Of a stretch of DNA of 19,951 nucleotides, positions 5,060 to 13,596 are shown piece after piece. This DNA is from an uncultured Clostridium sp. GTDB taxonomy: Bacteria > Bacillota > Clostridia > TANB77 > CAG-508. A program made the translations under genes and the position numbers. The notes beneath the pieces were generated by a model. The model did not search any database. It was given only the letters and a program-made list of their open reading frames with translations, and was not told the DNA's origin. Positions within the stretch are counted from its first letter, which is position 1. Each line of letters begins with the position of its first letter. The stretch lies in contig CAMCHB010000010.1 in NCBI GenBank assembly GCA_945874585.1, positions 1-19,951 on the forward strand. The letters are read 5' to 3'.

Positions 5060-6265
5060 ATGTTAAAGAAAAATTTAAGTTTTATTCTTTCTTTGTTCAT
5101 TATCTTTGCTCTTGTCCTTGGAGGACCTCTTTCATATGCAACAGATGATGTAGATAATAATACAGCATCTAATACAGAAGTTACAAATGAAAACACAGCC
5201 AATACGACAAGTGAAGATAATGCCAATGCAACCAGCAGTGATAAGCAAGCAGCAGAAAATGATACAACAACTGCAGCTGATACTTCTGCTACTCATGATG
5301 GTGACATGTATAAAGCAGGTGGAGATATTGAAATAACAGATTCTGTTAATGGTAATGTCTTTGTAACTGGTAATACGGTTACCGTAAAAGGACAAATTGG
5401 TGGAGACCTTTTTGTTACTGCAAATACTGTTAATATTGATGGTGCTCAAATCTATGGTAACATTTTTGCTTGTGCTAACACCATTACTTTAAATGGTTTA
5501 GTTTATGACCTATATGGTGTATGCAATACTTTAAATGTACCATATCAAGGAACTGTATACCGTGATATTAAAGTATATTGTAACAATGCCTCTATCGATG
5601 GTGTTGTTGGTGGAAATGTAAAAATCACCGCTAATCAAAAATTAACATTAGAAGCAGATTGTATGATTTACAAAGATTTAAATTACTCTGCTCCAAACGA
5701 AGTTGAAGTAAAAGATGGAACTGTTCAAGGTAATGTTCATTATTCTTCATCTATCGTAAAAACAAGTGCAATGGACTATGTAATGGATTTTGCAGTTCTA
5801 TTTGTATTTGTTCTTCTTGTTTGGTTAGGCATGATTTTCTTCGCACCAAAATTTACAGAAAAAGCTACTGCTTTTAGTAAAAAACAAATATTACCTAACC
5901 TTGGATTAGGTGTTTTAGGATTCATCTTTGTACCTGTTATTTCTATCTTATTCTGTATGACAGGTGTTGGTGTAAAAGTTGGTTTAGCATTACTTGCTCT
6001 TTATGGATTGATGCTTGCTATTGCTTCTACTGTAGTTATCGTAATGCTTGCTAAAGGATTAGCTCATAAAGTAAAATTCTTTGCGAAATTTAAAAACTTA
6101 TTTGCTGTTATTGTAGTAACATTAGTATTATGGGCTATTACTTTAATTCCATACGTTGGATTTATCGTAAAAGCAATTGTTGCTCTTTATGGCTTAGGAC
6201 TAATTATGCGTAGTATTTTCTTAAAGAAAGAAAAGAAAGCTAAAAAAGAAGAAGCAAAAGCTTAA
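5060..6265 (+). CDS. Secreted/membrane bactofilin-like polymer-forming protein
   Basis: The 401 residues begin with a signal peptide (LSFILSLFIIFALVLGGPLSYA, cleavage likely after Ala27). A linker rich in Thr, Asn, Ser, Asp and Ala follows (28-80). Residues about 84-225 are short turns with the rhythm D/N-G-x-V-x-G-N (GNVFVTGNTVTVKGQIGGDLFV), typical of bactofilin/polymer-forming right-handed beta-helices. About four to five hydrophobic segments follow (242-262, 281-300, 306-332, 346-387), then a Lys/Glu tail ending in the cytoplasm. The beta-helix is therefore outside the cell, unlike classical cytosolic bactofilins. Similar signal-peptide/beta-helix/membrane proteins occur in Firmicutes, generally unnamed. 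It has a consensus promoter and AGGAGG (5044-5049), so expression is probably high. Confidence 0.8.
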   Translation: MLKKNLSFILSLFIIFALVLGGPLSYATDDVDNNTASNTEVTNENTANTTSEDNANATSSDKQAAENDTTTAADTSATHDGDMYKAGGDIEITDSVNGNVFVTGNTVTVKGQIGGDLFVTANTVNIDGAQIYGNIFACANTITLNGLVYDLYGVCNTLNVPYQGTVYRDIKVYCNNASIDGVVGGNVKITANQKLTLEADCMIYKDLNYSAPNEVEVKDGTVQGNVHYSSSIVKTSAMDYVMDFAVLFVFVLLVWLGMIFFAPKFTEKATAFSKKQILPNLGLGVLGFIFVPVISILFCMTGVGVKVGLALLALYGLMLAIASTVVIVMLAKGLAHKVKFFAKFKNLFAVIVVTLVLWAITLIPYVGFIVKAIVALYGLGLIMRSIFLKKEKKAKKEEAKA

Positions 6266-6279
6266 TAAAATGTTTATAA

Positions 6280-6315
6280 AAAAAATAACACTTCCATGAT
6301 GAAGTGTTATTTTTT
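6280..6315. terminator. Bidirectional terminator
   Basis: AAAAAATAACACTTC (6280-6294) pairs perfectly with GAAGTGTTATTTTTT (6301-6315) around a 6-base loop. It ends both the bactofilin-like gene (plus) and the rlmN-to-phosphoesterase operon (minus), overlapping the stop of the latter. Confidence 0.9.
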
Positions 6316-7051
6316 TATGCATTCTTCTTTTCCATAAAATAATTTCAAAACTGATTCATACCCAGGAAATGCTACTTTTTCAATATCTTCTATGACCTCT
6401 TCCACGGGATAAGTTACCGAACATTGTTGGTATTGAATCTTATTTTTTTCTATCTCTAAAATACCATAAGGTGCTTGATTGGTTTTTCCTGGACATCCTA
6501 GAGCCCCTGGATTGATATAATATTTTTGATTCTTTTCGTGGTAAACGACTTCATGAGTATGCCCATAGAAATAGACATCTGCTTCGATTCCCGCAAACAT
6601 TTCCTGATTGTCTTCTAAAGTAGCTTGTTTGATATGTTTACGATAACGACCATCCTCATTCATGGGATAATGGGCTATATAAATTACTTTGCCATCTACT
6701 GGATACAAAATCTTTTTTGGTAAACCATAAATAAACATTTTTGTGGATGTACTTAAACTATTTTTTACCCAATCATTGCGTTCGATAATTTCCTTGTTTA
6801 GTTTGATTTTTCCATCGTGTAAAACAGGTGGCATCCCTTCTACTAGGTAATCTTCACGATTTCCTTTAACAGCCAACACACAATCTTTGATTTGAATCAT
6901 GCGTTGCACTACTTCATCTGAATGATCTGCACCGTCCGATTAAATCCCCTAAACATATAATTTTATCAACCTTTTTCGCTTCTAATTCCTTTAAAACCGT
7001 ATCTAATGCTTGAATATTTCCATGTACATCTGATATAACTCCAAATTTCAT
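6307..7051 (-). pseudogene. YfcE/MJ0936-type metallophosphoesterase, broken by a one-base frameshift
   Basis: The true start is ATG 7051, 16 bases after rpe, with an AAGGGG-type ribosome site. The first frame gives MKFGVISDVHGN...CLGDLIG, then goes out of phase and stops at 6914 after 45 residues. Removing one base near 6934 (g on the plus strand) restores GGADHSDEVVQRMIQI and the rest of the protein to 6307, about 247 residues in all. The metallophosphoesterase motifs are then all present across the two frames: DVHG, GDLIG, GNRED, the His of IAHYP, and GHTH. The family is dinuclear-metal phosphodiesterases; the substrate is not predictable. It is the last gene of the operon. A shorter product from 6909 would lack the first metal-binding motifs. 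The break could be real decay or a sequencing error. Confidence 0.85.
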
Positions 7052-7067
7052 ACTTTTCCCCTTTTCT

Positions 7068-7730
7068 CTATGTATCTTGTTTGATTTTTTTCATTTCTTC
7101 TGCAAAATCTTTTGCTTGTATCATGGCACTACCTACCACTAAAATATCTGCTCCTGCTTTTACCACAGCATCTTTGGTTTCTAAATTGATGCCTCCGTCT
7201 GCTTCAATAGCATAATCCAATTGTTGTTCCTGTCGATAGTGATCCAATTGTTGTATTTTATCTAACGTAAAATCTAATAATTTTTGACCACCTTTTCCTG
7301 GTTCTACCGTCATCACCAAAACCACATGAACATACGGTAAAAACTCTAAAATAGATTCTACGGGTGTGTGTGGTTTGATGGCCAATCCTACTTTTATCCC
7401 ATTTTCTTTTATGGTTTGTATCCATTTTTTCACTTCTTCTTGCTTGCCAGCTTCCAAATGAAAAGTAATATTGGATGGTTGTAGTGGTATATACTCTTCT
7501 AACAATGCCGCTACATTTTGTACCATCAAATGAATATCCAATGGTAAGGTGGTAATTTGCTTTAAGTTCTTAGCATATGTCATCATTTTTTCTTGGGTGT
7601 CATTTTCTACAAATTTACCATCCATTACATCAATATGAAAATAATCTGTTTTTGCTGTTTCAAGATTATAAAATGTGCGAATAGAATCTTCTTCTTTGAC
7701 GGATAAAATAGATGTTGAAACCTCTACCAT
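7068..7730 (-). CDS. rpe: Ribulose-phosphate 3-epimerase
   Basis: This enzyme interconverts ribulose 5-phosphate and xylulose 5-phosphate in the pentose phosphate pathway. The start at 7730 has GGAGAG just upstream and gives 220 residues; the longer frame from 7760 would run into the hairpin. Signatures of the TIM-barrel family are FHIDVMDGKF (metal-binding His and Asp), LDIHLMV, the phosphate loop MTVEPGKGGQ, EADGGIN with the second catalytic Asp, and VVGSAM. The MTVEPGKGGQ variant replaces the more common MTVNPGFGGQ. Position after the PASTA kinase is conserved in Firmicutes, but rsgA, usually between them, is missing here. Confidence 0.95.
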   Translation of the reverse strand: MVEVSTSILSVKEEDSIRTFYNLETAKTDYFHIDVMDGKFVENDTQEKMMTYAKNLKQITTLPLDIHLMVQNVAALLEEYIPLQPSNITFHLEAGKQEEVKKWIQTIKENGIKVGLAIKPHTPVESILEFLPYVHVVLVMTVEPGKGGQKLLDFTLDKIQQLDHYRQEQQLDYAIEADGGINLETKDAVVKAGADILVVGSAMIQAKDFAEEMKKIKQDT

Positions 7731-7751
7731 AATTTTCTCTCCTTTACAAAA

Positions 7752-7790
7752 ATAGGACAAAGTATATTTTGAACATATATTTTGTCCTAT
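7752..7790 (-). terminator. Hairpin with T tract between pknB and rpe (terminator or attenuator)
   Basis: ATAGGACAAAGTATAT (7752-7767) and ATATATTTTGTCCTAT (7775-7790) form a 16-bp stem with one wobble and a 7-base loop. On the minus strand it is followed by TTTTTG, as in an intrinsic terminator. It begins 12 bases after the pknB stop and ends about 8 bases before the rpe ribosome site. I see no separate rpe promoter, so partial termination within the operon is the simplest reading. Confidence 0.7.
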
Positions 7791-7802
7791 CCAATTTTTA
7801 TT

Positions 7803-9764
7803 TTACTTGCTAAAAGTTACACTATTTGTAGAACCAAAAGTAACATCCTTAGTTGAAGAATAAATATCTCCTTTTTCTGGATCTGTAATAATAACTTTAA
7901 TTGTTCTTTTTTCTCCTTCTTTACCAGACAATTCTACTTTGTAATTTGATTCATTTTTGCTTACGCCATCTCTTATTTCATCGTTAACTTTAATTTTTAC
8001 TTTTTCAGCTCCTGATGTTGTGCCTGTTGTTGTATTATCAGATTTTGTATAGCCACCTGTAATATCTTTTACTTTAATATATACATCTAAGCTAACCGTT
8101 TGTGCAACTTTATTGACTGTTAAAGTGATGGTACTTCCTTCATCTGCTTGTTTTCCGCCTTCTACACTTTGTTTTACTATTTTACCATCATCTGAAGTAG
8201 CATCTACATACTTGACTTTTACAGTAAACCCTAAGCCTTCCAATGTTTCTTTTGCTGTACTTTCACTTTGTCCTACAACATCTGTAACATTGACTTGTTT
8301 GATACCTCTACCAATGCTAACATATACTTTTACAGTAGAGCCAGCATCCATTTCTGTATTAGCTTTTGGATCTTGACGGATAACAACTCCCTCTTCAACC
8401 TTTTCATTCTTTTCTTCTGTTACTTCAATTTTCAATTTTGCTTCTTCAATCATATCAGTAGCTTCGTCTTTTGTTTTGCCAACTACTTTTGGTACTGTTG
8501 TTTTTTCGGTTCCTTTGCTGACAACCAATTTCATGGTTGAAGATTCCTTGATTTTATAATTATCTTGGTATTTTGGATCTTGTGAAATGATGACACCAGC
8601 TGGTTTATCTGGATTGTATTCTTCACTAATTTCATATTTTAATTTTAAATCATCCAATTGTTGTTTGGCTGCATCAATATTACTATTAACCAAATCTGGT
8701 ACTTGTACATCTTTTGGATGTGTTATATTGACCGTTAAAATCGTAACCGCCATTGCAATTGCAAAAACAAGAACACAAGCTAGTAAAATAACCAATACTT
8801 TGACCCCTTTGTGTTGATCCAAATACTGTCTAAATTTTCCTTTTTTCTTTTTGGATTTTCCTGCTTGGGCCGTTTCATTCAAATCAATTCGTTGTGTTGG
8901 TGAATCATCTATTTTATCAATCTGTACAAAATCTCCATTTGGATTTTTAAGAGCATCACGTAAATCTCTTAACATATCGGTAGCAGATGCATAACGCAAA
9001 TTCGGATCTTTTTGCATGGCTTTTAAAATAATATCGTTGACAACTTGTGGTATGGTATTGTTCACTTCCATTGGTGGAATAGGATCTTCCTGCATATGCT
9101 TTAAAGCAATAGATACAGGTGTATCGGCATCAAATGGAACACGTCCTGTCATCATTTCATACATGACAACACCCAATGAATACAAATCTGATTTGGCATC
9201 TGTATAACCACCTCTAGCATGTTCTGGTGAGAAATAGTGAACAGAACCAATCGTTGCACCAAATGCTGTAATAGTGGAATTAGAAACTGCTTTTGCGATA
9301 CCGAAATCGGTTACCTTAGCAATTCCATCTTCTGTAATGATAATATTATGTGGTTTAATATCACGATGGACAATATTGTTGCGATGGGCCATCTCTAAGG
9401 CAGATGCAATTTGAATGGCTATATTAACACTCCATTTCCAAGGTAATACAACATTTTCCGTAATAATCTCTTTCAATGTTTTACCTTGTATCAATTCCAT
9501 TACAATATAATATAAATCTCCTTCATTTCCTACATCATAAATGGATACGATATTAGGATGTGTCAAACTAGCAGCTGCTTGTGCCTCTACATTAAATCGT
9601 TTGATAAATTCCTCATCGGTTGTAAATTCTTCTCTTAGTACTTTTATTGCTACATTTCTATTTAAAACACTGTCTCTTGCTTTATAAACAGTTGCCATGC
9701 CACCACAGCCAATTTGTGTTATAACTTCGTATCGATTGGCAATCATTTTTCCTTCTAGATTCAT
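7803..9764 (-). CDS. prkC: PASTA-domain Ser/Thr protein kinase (PrkC/PknB family)
   Basis: A transmembrane kinase that senses peptidoglycan or lipid II outside and phosphorylates cytoplasmic targets. In the 653 residues the kinase domain (about 12-272) has the glycine loop IGCGGMATVYKA (18-29), Lys41, HRDIKPHN (133-140), DFG (153-155) and an activation segment with Thr164, Thr166 and Thr171 before the SPE motif. A basic stretch KSKKKKGK (303-310) precedes the single membrane helix (about 321-346). Three PASTA repeats follow (about 352-418, 420-486, 488-553), then a C-terminal beta-rich extension of about 100 residues (554-653) with a Thr/Gly/Ser-rich linker. The start at 9764 has an AAGGAAGG site and lies 26 bases after the phosphatase gene stp. 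Confidence 0.95.
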   Translation of the reverse strand: MNLEGKMIANRYEVITQIGCGGMATVYKARDSVLNRNVAIKVLREEFTTDEEFIKRFNVEAQAAASLTHPNIVSIYDVGNEGDLYYIVMELIQGKTLKEIITENVVLPWKWSVNIAIQIASALEMAHRNNIVHRDIKPHNIIITEDGIAKVTDFGIAKAVSNSTITAFGATIGSVHYFSPEHARGGYTDAKSDLYSLGVVMYEMMTGRVPFDADTPVSIALKHMQEDPIPPMEVNNTIPQVVNDIILKAMQKDPNLRYASATDMLRDLRDALKNPNGDFVQIDKIDDSPTQRIDLNETAQAGKSKKKKGKFRQYLDQHKGVKVLVILLACVLVFAIAMAVTILTVNITHPKDVQVPDLVNSNIDAAKQQLDDLKLKYEISEEYNPDKPAGVIISQDPKYQDNYKIKESSTMKLVVSKGTEKTTVPKVVGKTKDEATDMIEEAKLKIEVTEEKNEKVEEGVVIRQDPKANTEMDAGSTVKVYVSIGRGIKQVNVTDVVGQSESTAKETLEGLGFTVKVKYVDATSDDGKIVKQSVEGGKQADEGSTITLTVNKVAQTVSLDVYIKVKDITGGYTKSDNTTTGTTSGAEKVKIKVNDEIRDGVSKNESNYKVELSGKEGEKRTIKVIITDPEKGDIYSSTKDVTFGSTNSVTFSK

Positions 9765-9790
9765 TTTTGTATCCTTCCTTTCTTTTTCTT

Positions 9791-10504
9791 TTACGTATGA
9801 ATAACAATTGCTGTAATATTATCATATCCGCCAGCTAAATTTGCTCTTTCGATTAGTTCTTTAGCTGGATCAATTGTGTTGCGGTTAACCACTTCCTCGA
9901 TTTCTGGATCGGCCAACATATTGGTCAAACCATCTGAGCAAATCAGCAAAATTTCATTGGGTTGTAATTTTTTTTGTAAAATATCCGCTTCCACCGTTGG
10001 CATACATCCCAAAGCTTTCATTAAAACATGTTTATCTGGGTGATTTTTTGCCTCTTCTCTGGTAATGGTTCCATCCTTAATCAATTTTTCTACATAACTA
10101 TGATCCGTTGTAAGATGTGTAATCTGTGGATGACATATACTATAAATACGGCTATCGCCTATATGGCTCATATAGGCTGTGTCTTGATACAAAACACAAA
10201 TTTCTAATGTGGTTCCCATTTCTTCAAGATTCTTATTTTCTTTTGCGCTGTCATAAATGACCTCATTGGCAAAATCAGTTGCTTCCTTTAGCAAATTTGG
10301 TAATGTCTCTTGACTAAACCTTGTTTGATTTTCTTCCATATATTTGCGAACAGACTTCACAGCCAATTGACTGGCGACCTCACCACCGGTATATCCACCC
10401 ATTCCATCTGCTAGGATATATAAGCCCATTGATTCGGAAACATAATAGGAATCTTGATTCATATTTCTCATTTTGCCTATATCTGTACCTGCAAAAACTT
10501 TCAT
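9791..10504 (-). CDS. stp: PP2C-type Ser/Thr protein phosphatase
   Basis: The cytoplasmic Mn/Mg-dependent phosphatase that reverses PrkC/PknB phosphorylation (PrpC/Stp type). The 237 residues are normal for the family. Motifs are MRNMNQDS near the N-terminus, the metal-binding Asp-Gly in LADGMGGYTGGEVAS, SHIGDSRIY, TTDHS, LLICSDGLTNML with metal-binding Asp, and the final YDNITAIVI. The start at 10504 uses GAGGTGA, which falls within the 15-base gap after rlmN, and pknB follows after 26 bases. The three are therefore co-transcribed, the classical Firmicutes order. Confidence 0.96.
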   Translation of the reverse strand: MKVFAGTDIGKMRNMNQDSYYVSESMGLYILADGMGGYTGGEVASQLAVKSVRKYMEENQTRFSQETLPNLLKEATDFANEVIYDSAKENKNLEEMGTTLEICVLYQDTAYMSHIGDSRIYSICHPQITHLTTDHSYVEKLIKDGTITREEAKNHPDKHVLMKALGCMPTVEADILQKKLQPNEILLICSDGLTNMLADPEIEEVVNRNTIDPAKELIERANLAGGYDNITAIVIHT

Positions 10505-10519
10505 ATCTTCACCTCTAAA

Positions 10520-11545
10520 TCAGTTCAAATTCTTTCGTCTTAACTGTCCACATGCTGCATCTATATCAGAACCTAATTCTCTTCTTACGGTTGCTACAAT
10601 TCCTTTACTATTTAAATAATCCCTAAACTTTAAAATGTTTTCATTTGTACTTTTTTGAAATTTGGTTTCTTTCACCTCGTTAATCGGAATCAGATTAACA
10701 TGGCAATTCATACCGTGTAATAATTTTACTAATTTCTTGGCATCTTCTAAATTATCATTTTTTTCTTTTGCAAGTGCATATTCAAATGAAATTCTGCGAT
10801 TTGTTTTTTCAATATAATAACGACAAGCTTTCATAAGTTCTTCAATGGGATAGGCTCGGTTAACTGGCATAATTTCACTTCTTTTTTCATTGCTTGGACT
10901 ATGCAGAGAAATGGATAAGGTACATTGCATATTTTCATCGGCCAACTGATAAATGCGTGGCACAATCCCACTCGTTGAAATGCTAATGTGTCTTGCCCCA
11001 ATTCCAATTCCTTTATCATGATTGATGATACGGATAGCTTTCATGACTTGATCATAATTGTCAAGCGGTTCTCCAATTCCCATAAAGACAACGTTTGAGA
11101 TTTTTACCTGTTCCTCTCTTTCGACGGCTAATAATTGTTCTACAATTTCTCCTGCTGTCAAATTGCGAATAAATGCAATACCAGTAGAAGCACAGAATTT
11201 GCATCCCATCTTGCATCCTATTTGCGAAGAAACACAAATGGAATATCCATATTTATATTGCATTAAAACTGTTTCAATGGCATTTCCATCGCCTACATGA
11301 AATAAAAACTTTCGCGTACCATCCTGTGATGCTTGTCTTTGTAAAACCTGAAATACAGGAATATAAAATTGTTCTTCTAGTTTTTCACGTAATGCTAAGG
11401 AAAGATTGGTCATATCCTGAAAACTTGTTACGTTTTCTCGAAATAACCATTGGAATATCTGAAGAGCTCGATATTCTTTTTCTCCCATTTCTTTCAATTT
11501 TATTTTTAAATCATCCAGATTATAATCCTTGATATTTTCCTTCAA
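10520..11545 (-). CDS. rlmN: 23S rRNA (adenine2503-C2)/tRNA A37 methyltransferase RlmN
   Basis: A radical SAM enzyme that methylates C2 of A2503 in 23S rRNA and A37 of some tRNAs. The three iron-sulfur cysteines are in GCKMGCKFC (Cys-X3-Cys-X2-Cys). The C-terminal methyl-carrying Cys is in DAACGQLR. GEPLDN and the SISTSG segment are also typical. No ATG is available at the 5' end. I prefer TTG 11545, because AGGTGAT (11551-11557) is correctly placed for it and the product MKENIKDYNLDDLK matches the family N-terminus; GTG 11554 would add three residues without a good ribosome site. It is first in the operon, with its own promoter at 11580-11608. Confidence 0.95.
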   Translation of the reverse strand: MKENIKDYNLDDLKIKLKEMGEKEYRALQIFQWLFRENVTSFQDMTNLSLALREKLEEQFYIPVFQVLQRQASQDGTRKFLFHVGDGNAIETVLMQYKYGYSICVSSQIGCKMGCKFCASTGIAFIRNLTAGEIVEQLLAVEREEQVKISNVVFMGIGEPLDNYDQVMKAIRIINHDKGIGIGARHISISTSGIVPRIYQLADENMQCTLSISLHSPSNEKRSEIMPVNRAYPIEELMKACRYYIEKTNRRISFEYALAKEKNDNLEDAKKLVKLLHGMNCHVNLIPINEVKETKFQKSTNENILKFRDYLNSKGIVATVRRELGSDIDAACGQLRRKNLN

Positions 11546-11579
11546 AAGTATCACCTATATCCACTTGCTTTTTACCTAT

Positions 11580-11608
11580 TTTATATCATAACTATTTTCC
11601 TTTTTCAA
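11580..11608 (-). promoter_or_regulatory. Promoter of the rlmN-stp-pknB-rpe operon
   Basis: Minus strand TTGAAA (11603-11608), a 17-base spacer and TATAAA (11580-11585) with an extended TGn just before it. Confidence 0.8.
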
Positions 11609-11639
11609 TATATATCCCAAGAAAAATGGGGTTATACAA

Positions 11640-11669
11640 GAAAAAGAAGAAACTCAATTGAGTTTCTTC
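11640..11669 (-). terminator. Terminator of the GH13 gene
   Basis: GAAGAAACTC (11646-11655), AATT, GAGTTTCTTC (11660-11669) is a perfect palindrome, followed on the minus strand by TTTTTC. It separates the GH13 gene from the rlmN promoter. Confidence 0.85.
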
Positions 11670-11678
11670 TCCTTTTTC

Positions 11679-13568
11679 TTATGACTTAGTTGCCTTTAAC
11701 CATACACCACCATAGGGCTTTAATACACCTGCGTGACTTCCTCTCGTGTTCAAAAGCATTCTGGCTGATTGTGGAATCCACTTTTTAATATCAATGGTTT
11801 GATTACTACGATTGATTGCCAAAATCATTTGTTGTTTTCCTTGTGTTCTGGTAGCAACAAACAATCGATTATCAATCGTAACAATTCGGAAACTTCCATA
11901 GCGGAAGATCGGATACAATTCGCGAATCGTTCCTAAGACACGGTAAAACATCAAAATATTCTTATCTTGATTATTCCATGGAAATGTCTTTCGGTTAAAC
12001 GGATCTTTGTAACCTGTCATTCCGACTTCGTCTCCATAGTAAATACATGGAATACCTGGTAGGAAATAAAGAATCATAGAAGCAATTTTTAATCGCTTTT
12101 TCCCCAATTCATACTGTTCAGGTGTAAGCTTATCATGCTTCATTTGCCAATTCCGATCCTGTTTCAGATTTCCTGTTTCATAATACCTCTCTCCTCCCAA
12201 AGCTGTAATAGCTCTTTCCACATCATGTGTCGATAAGAAGTTCATCATACTATTGAGAGCTGGTTTCGGATATTGCTCTACCATCCACATAAGCGTATTG
12301 TAAAATTCACCACGAATTTTTCCACTTTCATCCTCATCTTGCAAAATATATTGCATCAAAGGATTTCTGATAAAGTAATTCATCACAGAATCTACCTTGT
12401 CTCCCAGCAGGTAATTTTTTTGTTCACCATAGGATTCTTTGGTAATAGCATCTTCCCATACTTCACCAATGATAACAGCCTGTGGATCCATTGCTTTTAC
12501 TTTCTTATGAATCATTTGCAGAAAACTGTTTGGCAATTCATCTGCTACATCCAATCGAAATCCAGATACGCCTAAATTCATGTAGTGTTCAATGACTTGA
12601 CAAATGTAATTTTGATATTGCATATTGTCTTTTCGAACAGTTGGTAAGGATTCATGCCCCCACCAAGCTTCGTATTTTTCTGGATAATCGTAAAAATGGA
12701 ACCACGGATAGTATGGACTTGTTGGATCTTGATAAGCTCCTCCTATTCCAAAATTCTTGTATTTGTTAAAATACACACTATCGGCTCCTACATGTGAAAA
12801 TACAGCATCCAAAATGATACGTATTCCCTTTTTCTTGGCTTTCTGACAAAGTTCTTTTAGATCTTCCTCTTTTCCTAGCAAAGGATCAATTTTCATAAAA
12901 TCCGCTGTATTATAGCGATGATTTTCACTTGCCAAACAAATTGGATTGAGGTAAATGCAAGTAACCGACAAACTAGCTAAATAATCCAGCTTTTTCGTAA
13001 TGCCAGGCAAATCACCGCCAAAGAAATCGTGGTTCAATATCTTCCCTTTTTCATTTGGTAAATAATCTGGCAAATCATCCCACATTTTAATTTTGCGATT
13101 CGGCAAAAATCTTAAATACTGATGAGATGAGCAGAACCGATCTGGGAAAATTTGATACATGATACCACCATATATCCATTGTGGCATTTCTTTTTTGGCA
13201 TAATTGTGTGCTACCAAATAATAGGGATAGCCATGTTCATTCAAAATCGCATCATTACTATAAAAATCTCTTTTGACAAAATAAATCTTGTCTGCTGTGT
13301 CGATTACCTTAAAATAGTAAAAATACGAGCCAGCTTCCTGCACTTTGAAGTAAATGGTATAAAAACCTGTTTCCTTTGTTTTTTCCATTTCCTTTTCTAG
13401 AACCAATCTTTCTGGCTTTTTCCTTGAGAACAATAAAAACTGTACCTGTTTTACCGGAAGAGTTTCTTCTAAGCAAATCGAAATCCGCACTTCTTCTCCT
13501 ACTTTAACCGCTCCAAATGGGCTTTTGAACTTTTCAAAATAAGAATTGTAAATTTTAGTTGTTTGCAT
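11679..13568 (-). CDS. GH13 alpha-amylase family enzyme, neopullulanase/cyclomaltodextrinase type
   Basis: An intracellular maltodextrin-degrading hydrolase; no signal peptide is seen. The start at 13568 has AAGGAGG 7 bases upstream (13576-13582), giving 629 residues; an upstream extension to 13601 is unlikely. An N-terminal beta-domain like CBM34 (about 1-130) precedes the TIM barrel, the architecture of neopullulanase, maltogenic amylase and cyclomaltodextrinase. Barrel signatures are MYQIFPDRF (137-145), GGDLPGI, region I DAVFSHVG (254-261), the nucleophile Asp340 in GFRLDVAD, the acid Glu369 in IIGEVWE, and Asp449 in LSTHDVERA. A short beta-domain closes the chain. Which linkage it prefers cannot be read from sequence. 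The ROK kinase gene lies directly upstream, consistent with glucose use from dextrins. Confidence 0.92.
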   Translation of the reverse strand: MQTTKIYNSYFEKFKSPFGAVKVGEEVRISICLEETLPVKQVQFLLFSRKKPERLVLEKEMEKTKETGFYTIYFKVQEAGSYFYYFKVIDTADKIYFVKRDFYSNDAILNEHGYPYYLVAHNYAKKEMPQWIYGGIMYQIFPDRFCSSHQYLRFLPNRKIKMWDDLPDYLPNEKGKILNHDFFGGDLPGITKKLDYLASLSVTCIYLNPICLASENHRYNTADFMKIDPLLGKEEDLKELCQKAKKKGIRIILDAVFSHVGADSVYFNKYKNFGIGGAYQDPTSPYYPWFHFYDYPEKYEAWWGHESLPTVRKDNMQYQNYICQVIEHYMNLGVSGFRLDVADELPNSFLQMIHKKVKAMDPQAVIIGEVWEDAITKESYGEQKNYLLGDKVDSVMNYFIRNPLMQYILQDEDESGKIRGEFYNTLMWMVEQYPKPALNSMMNFLSTHDVERAITALGGERYYETGNLKQDRNWQMKHDKLTPEQYELGKKRLKIASMILYFLPGIPCIYYGDEVGMTGYKDPFNRKTFPWNNQDKNILMFYRVLGTIRELYPIFRYGSFRIVTIDNRLFVATRTQGKQQMILAINRSNQTIDIKKWIPQSARMLLNTRGSHAGVLKPYGGVWLKATKS

Positions 13569-13596
13569 GGTTTTTCCTCCTTTAGATAAAGAAAAA

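Noticed and set aside
5132..5449. 105-codon minus-strand frame rich in Cys and Ile
   Set aside because: It is the antisense of the Thr/Asn/Asp repeats of the bactofilin-like gene and has no ribosome site.
752..6936. Reassigned or unassigned CGG codon as the cause of both frameshifts
   Set aside because: CGG encodes the invariant Arg of YQIFPDRF in the GH13 enzyme, so it is an ordinary Arg codon here. The frames are restored by deleting one base, not by rereading a codon.
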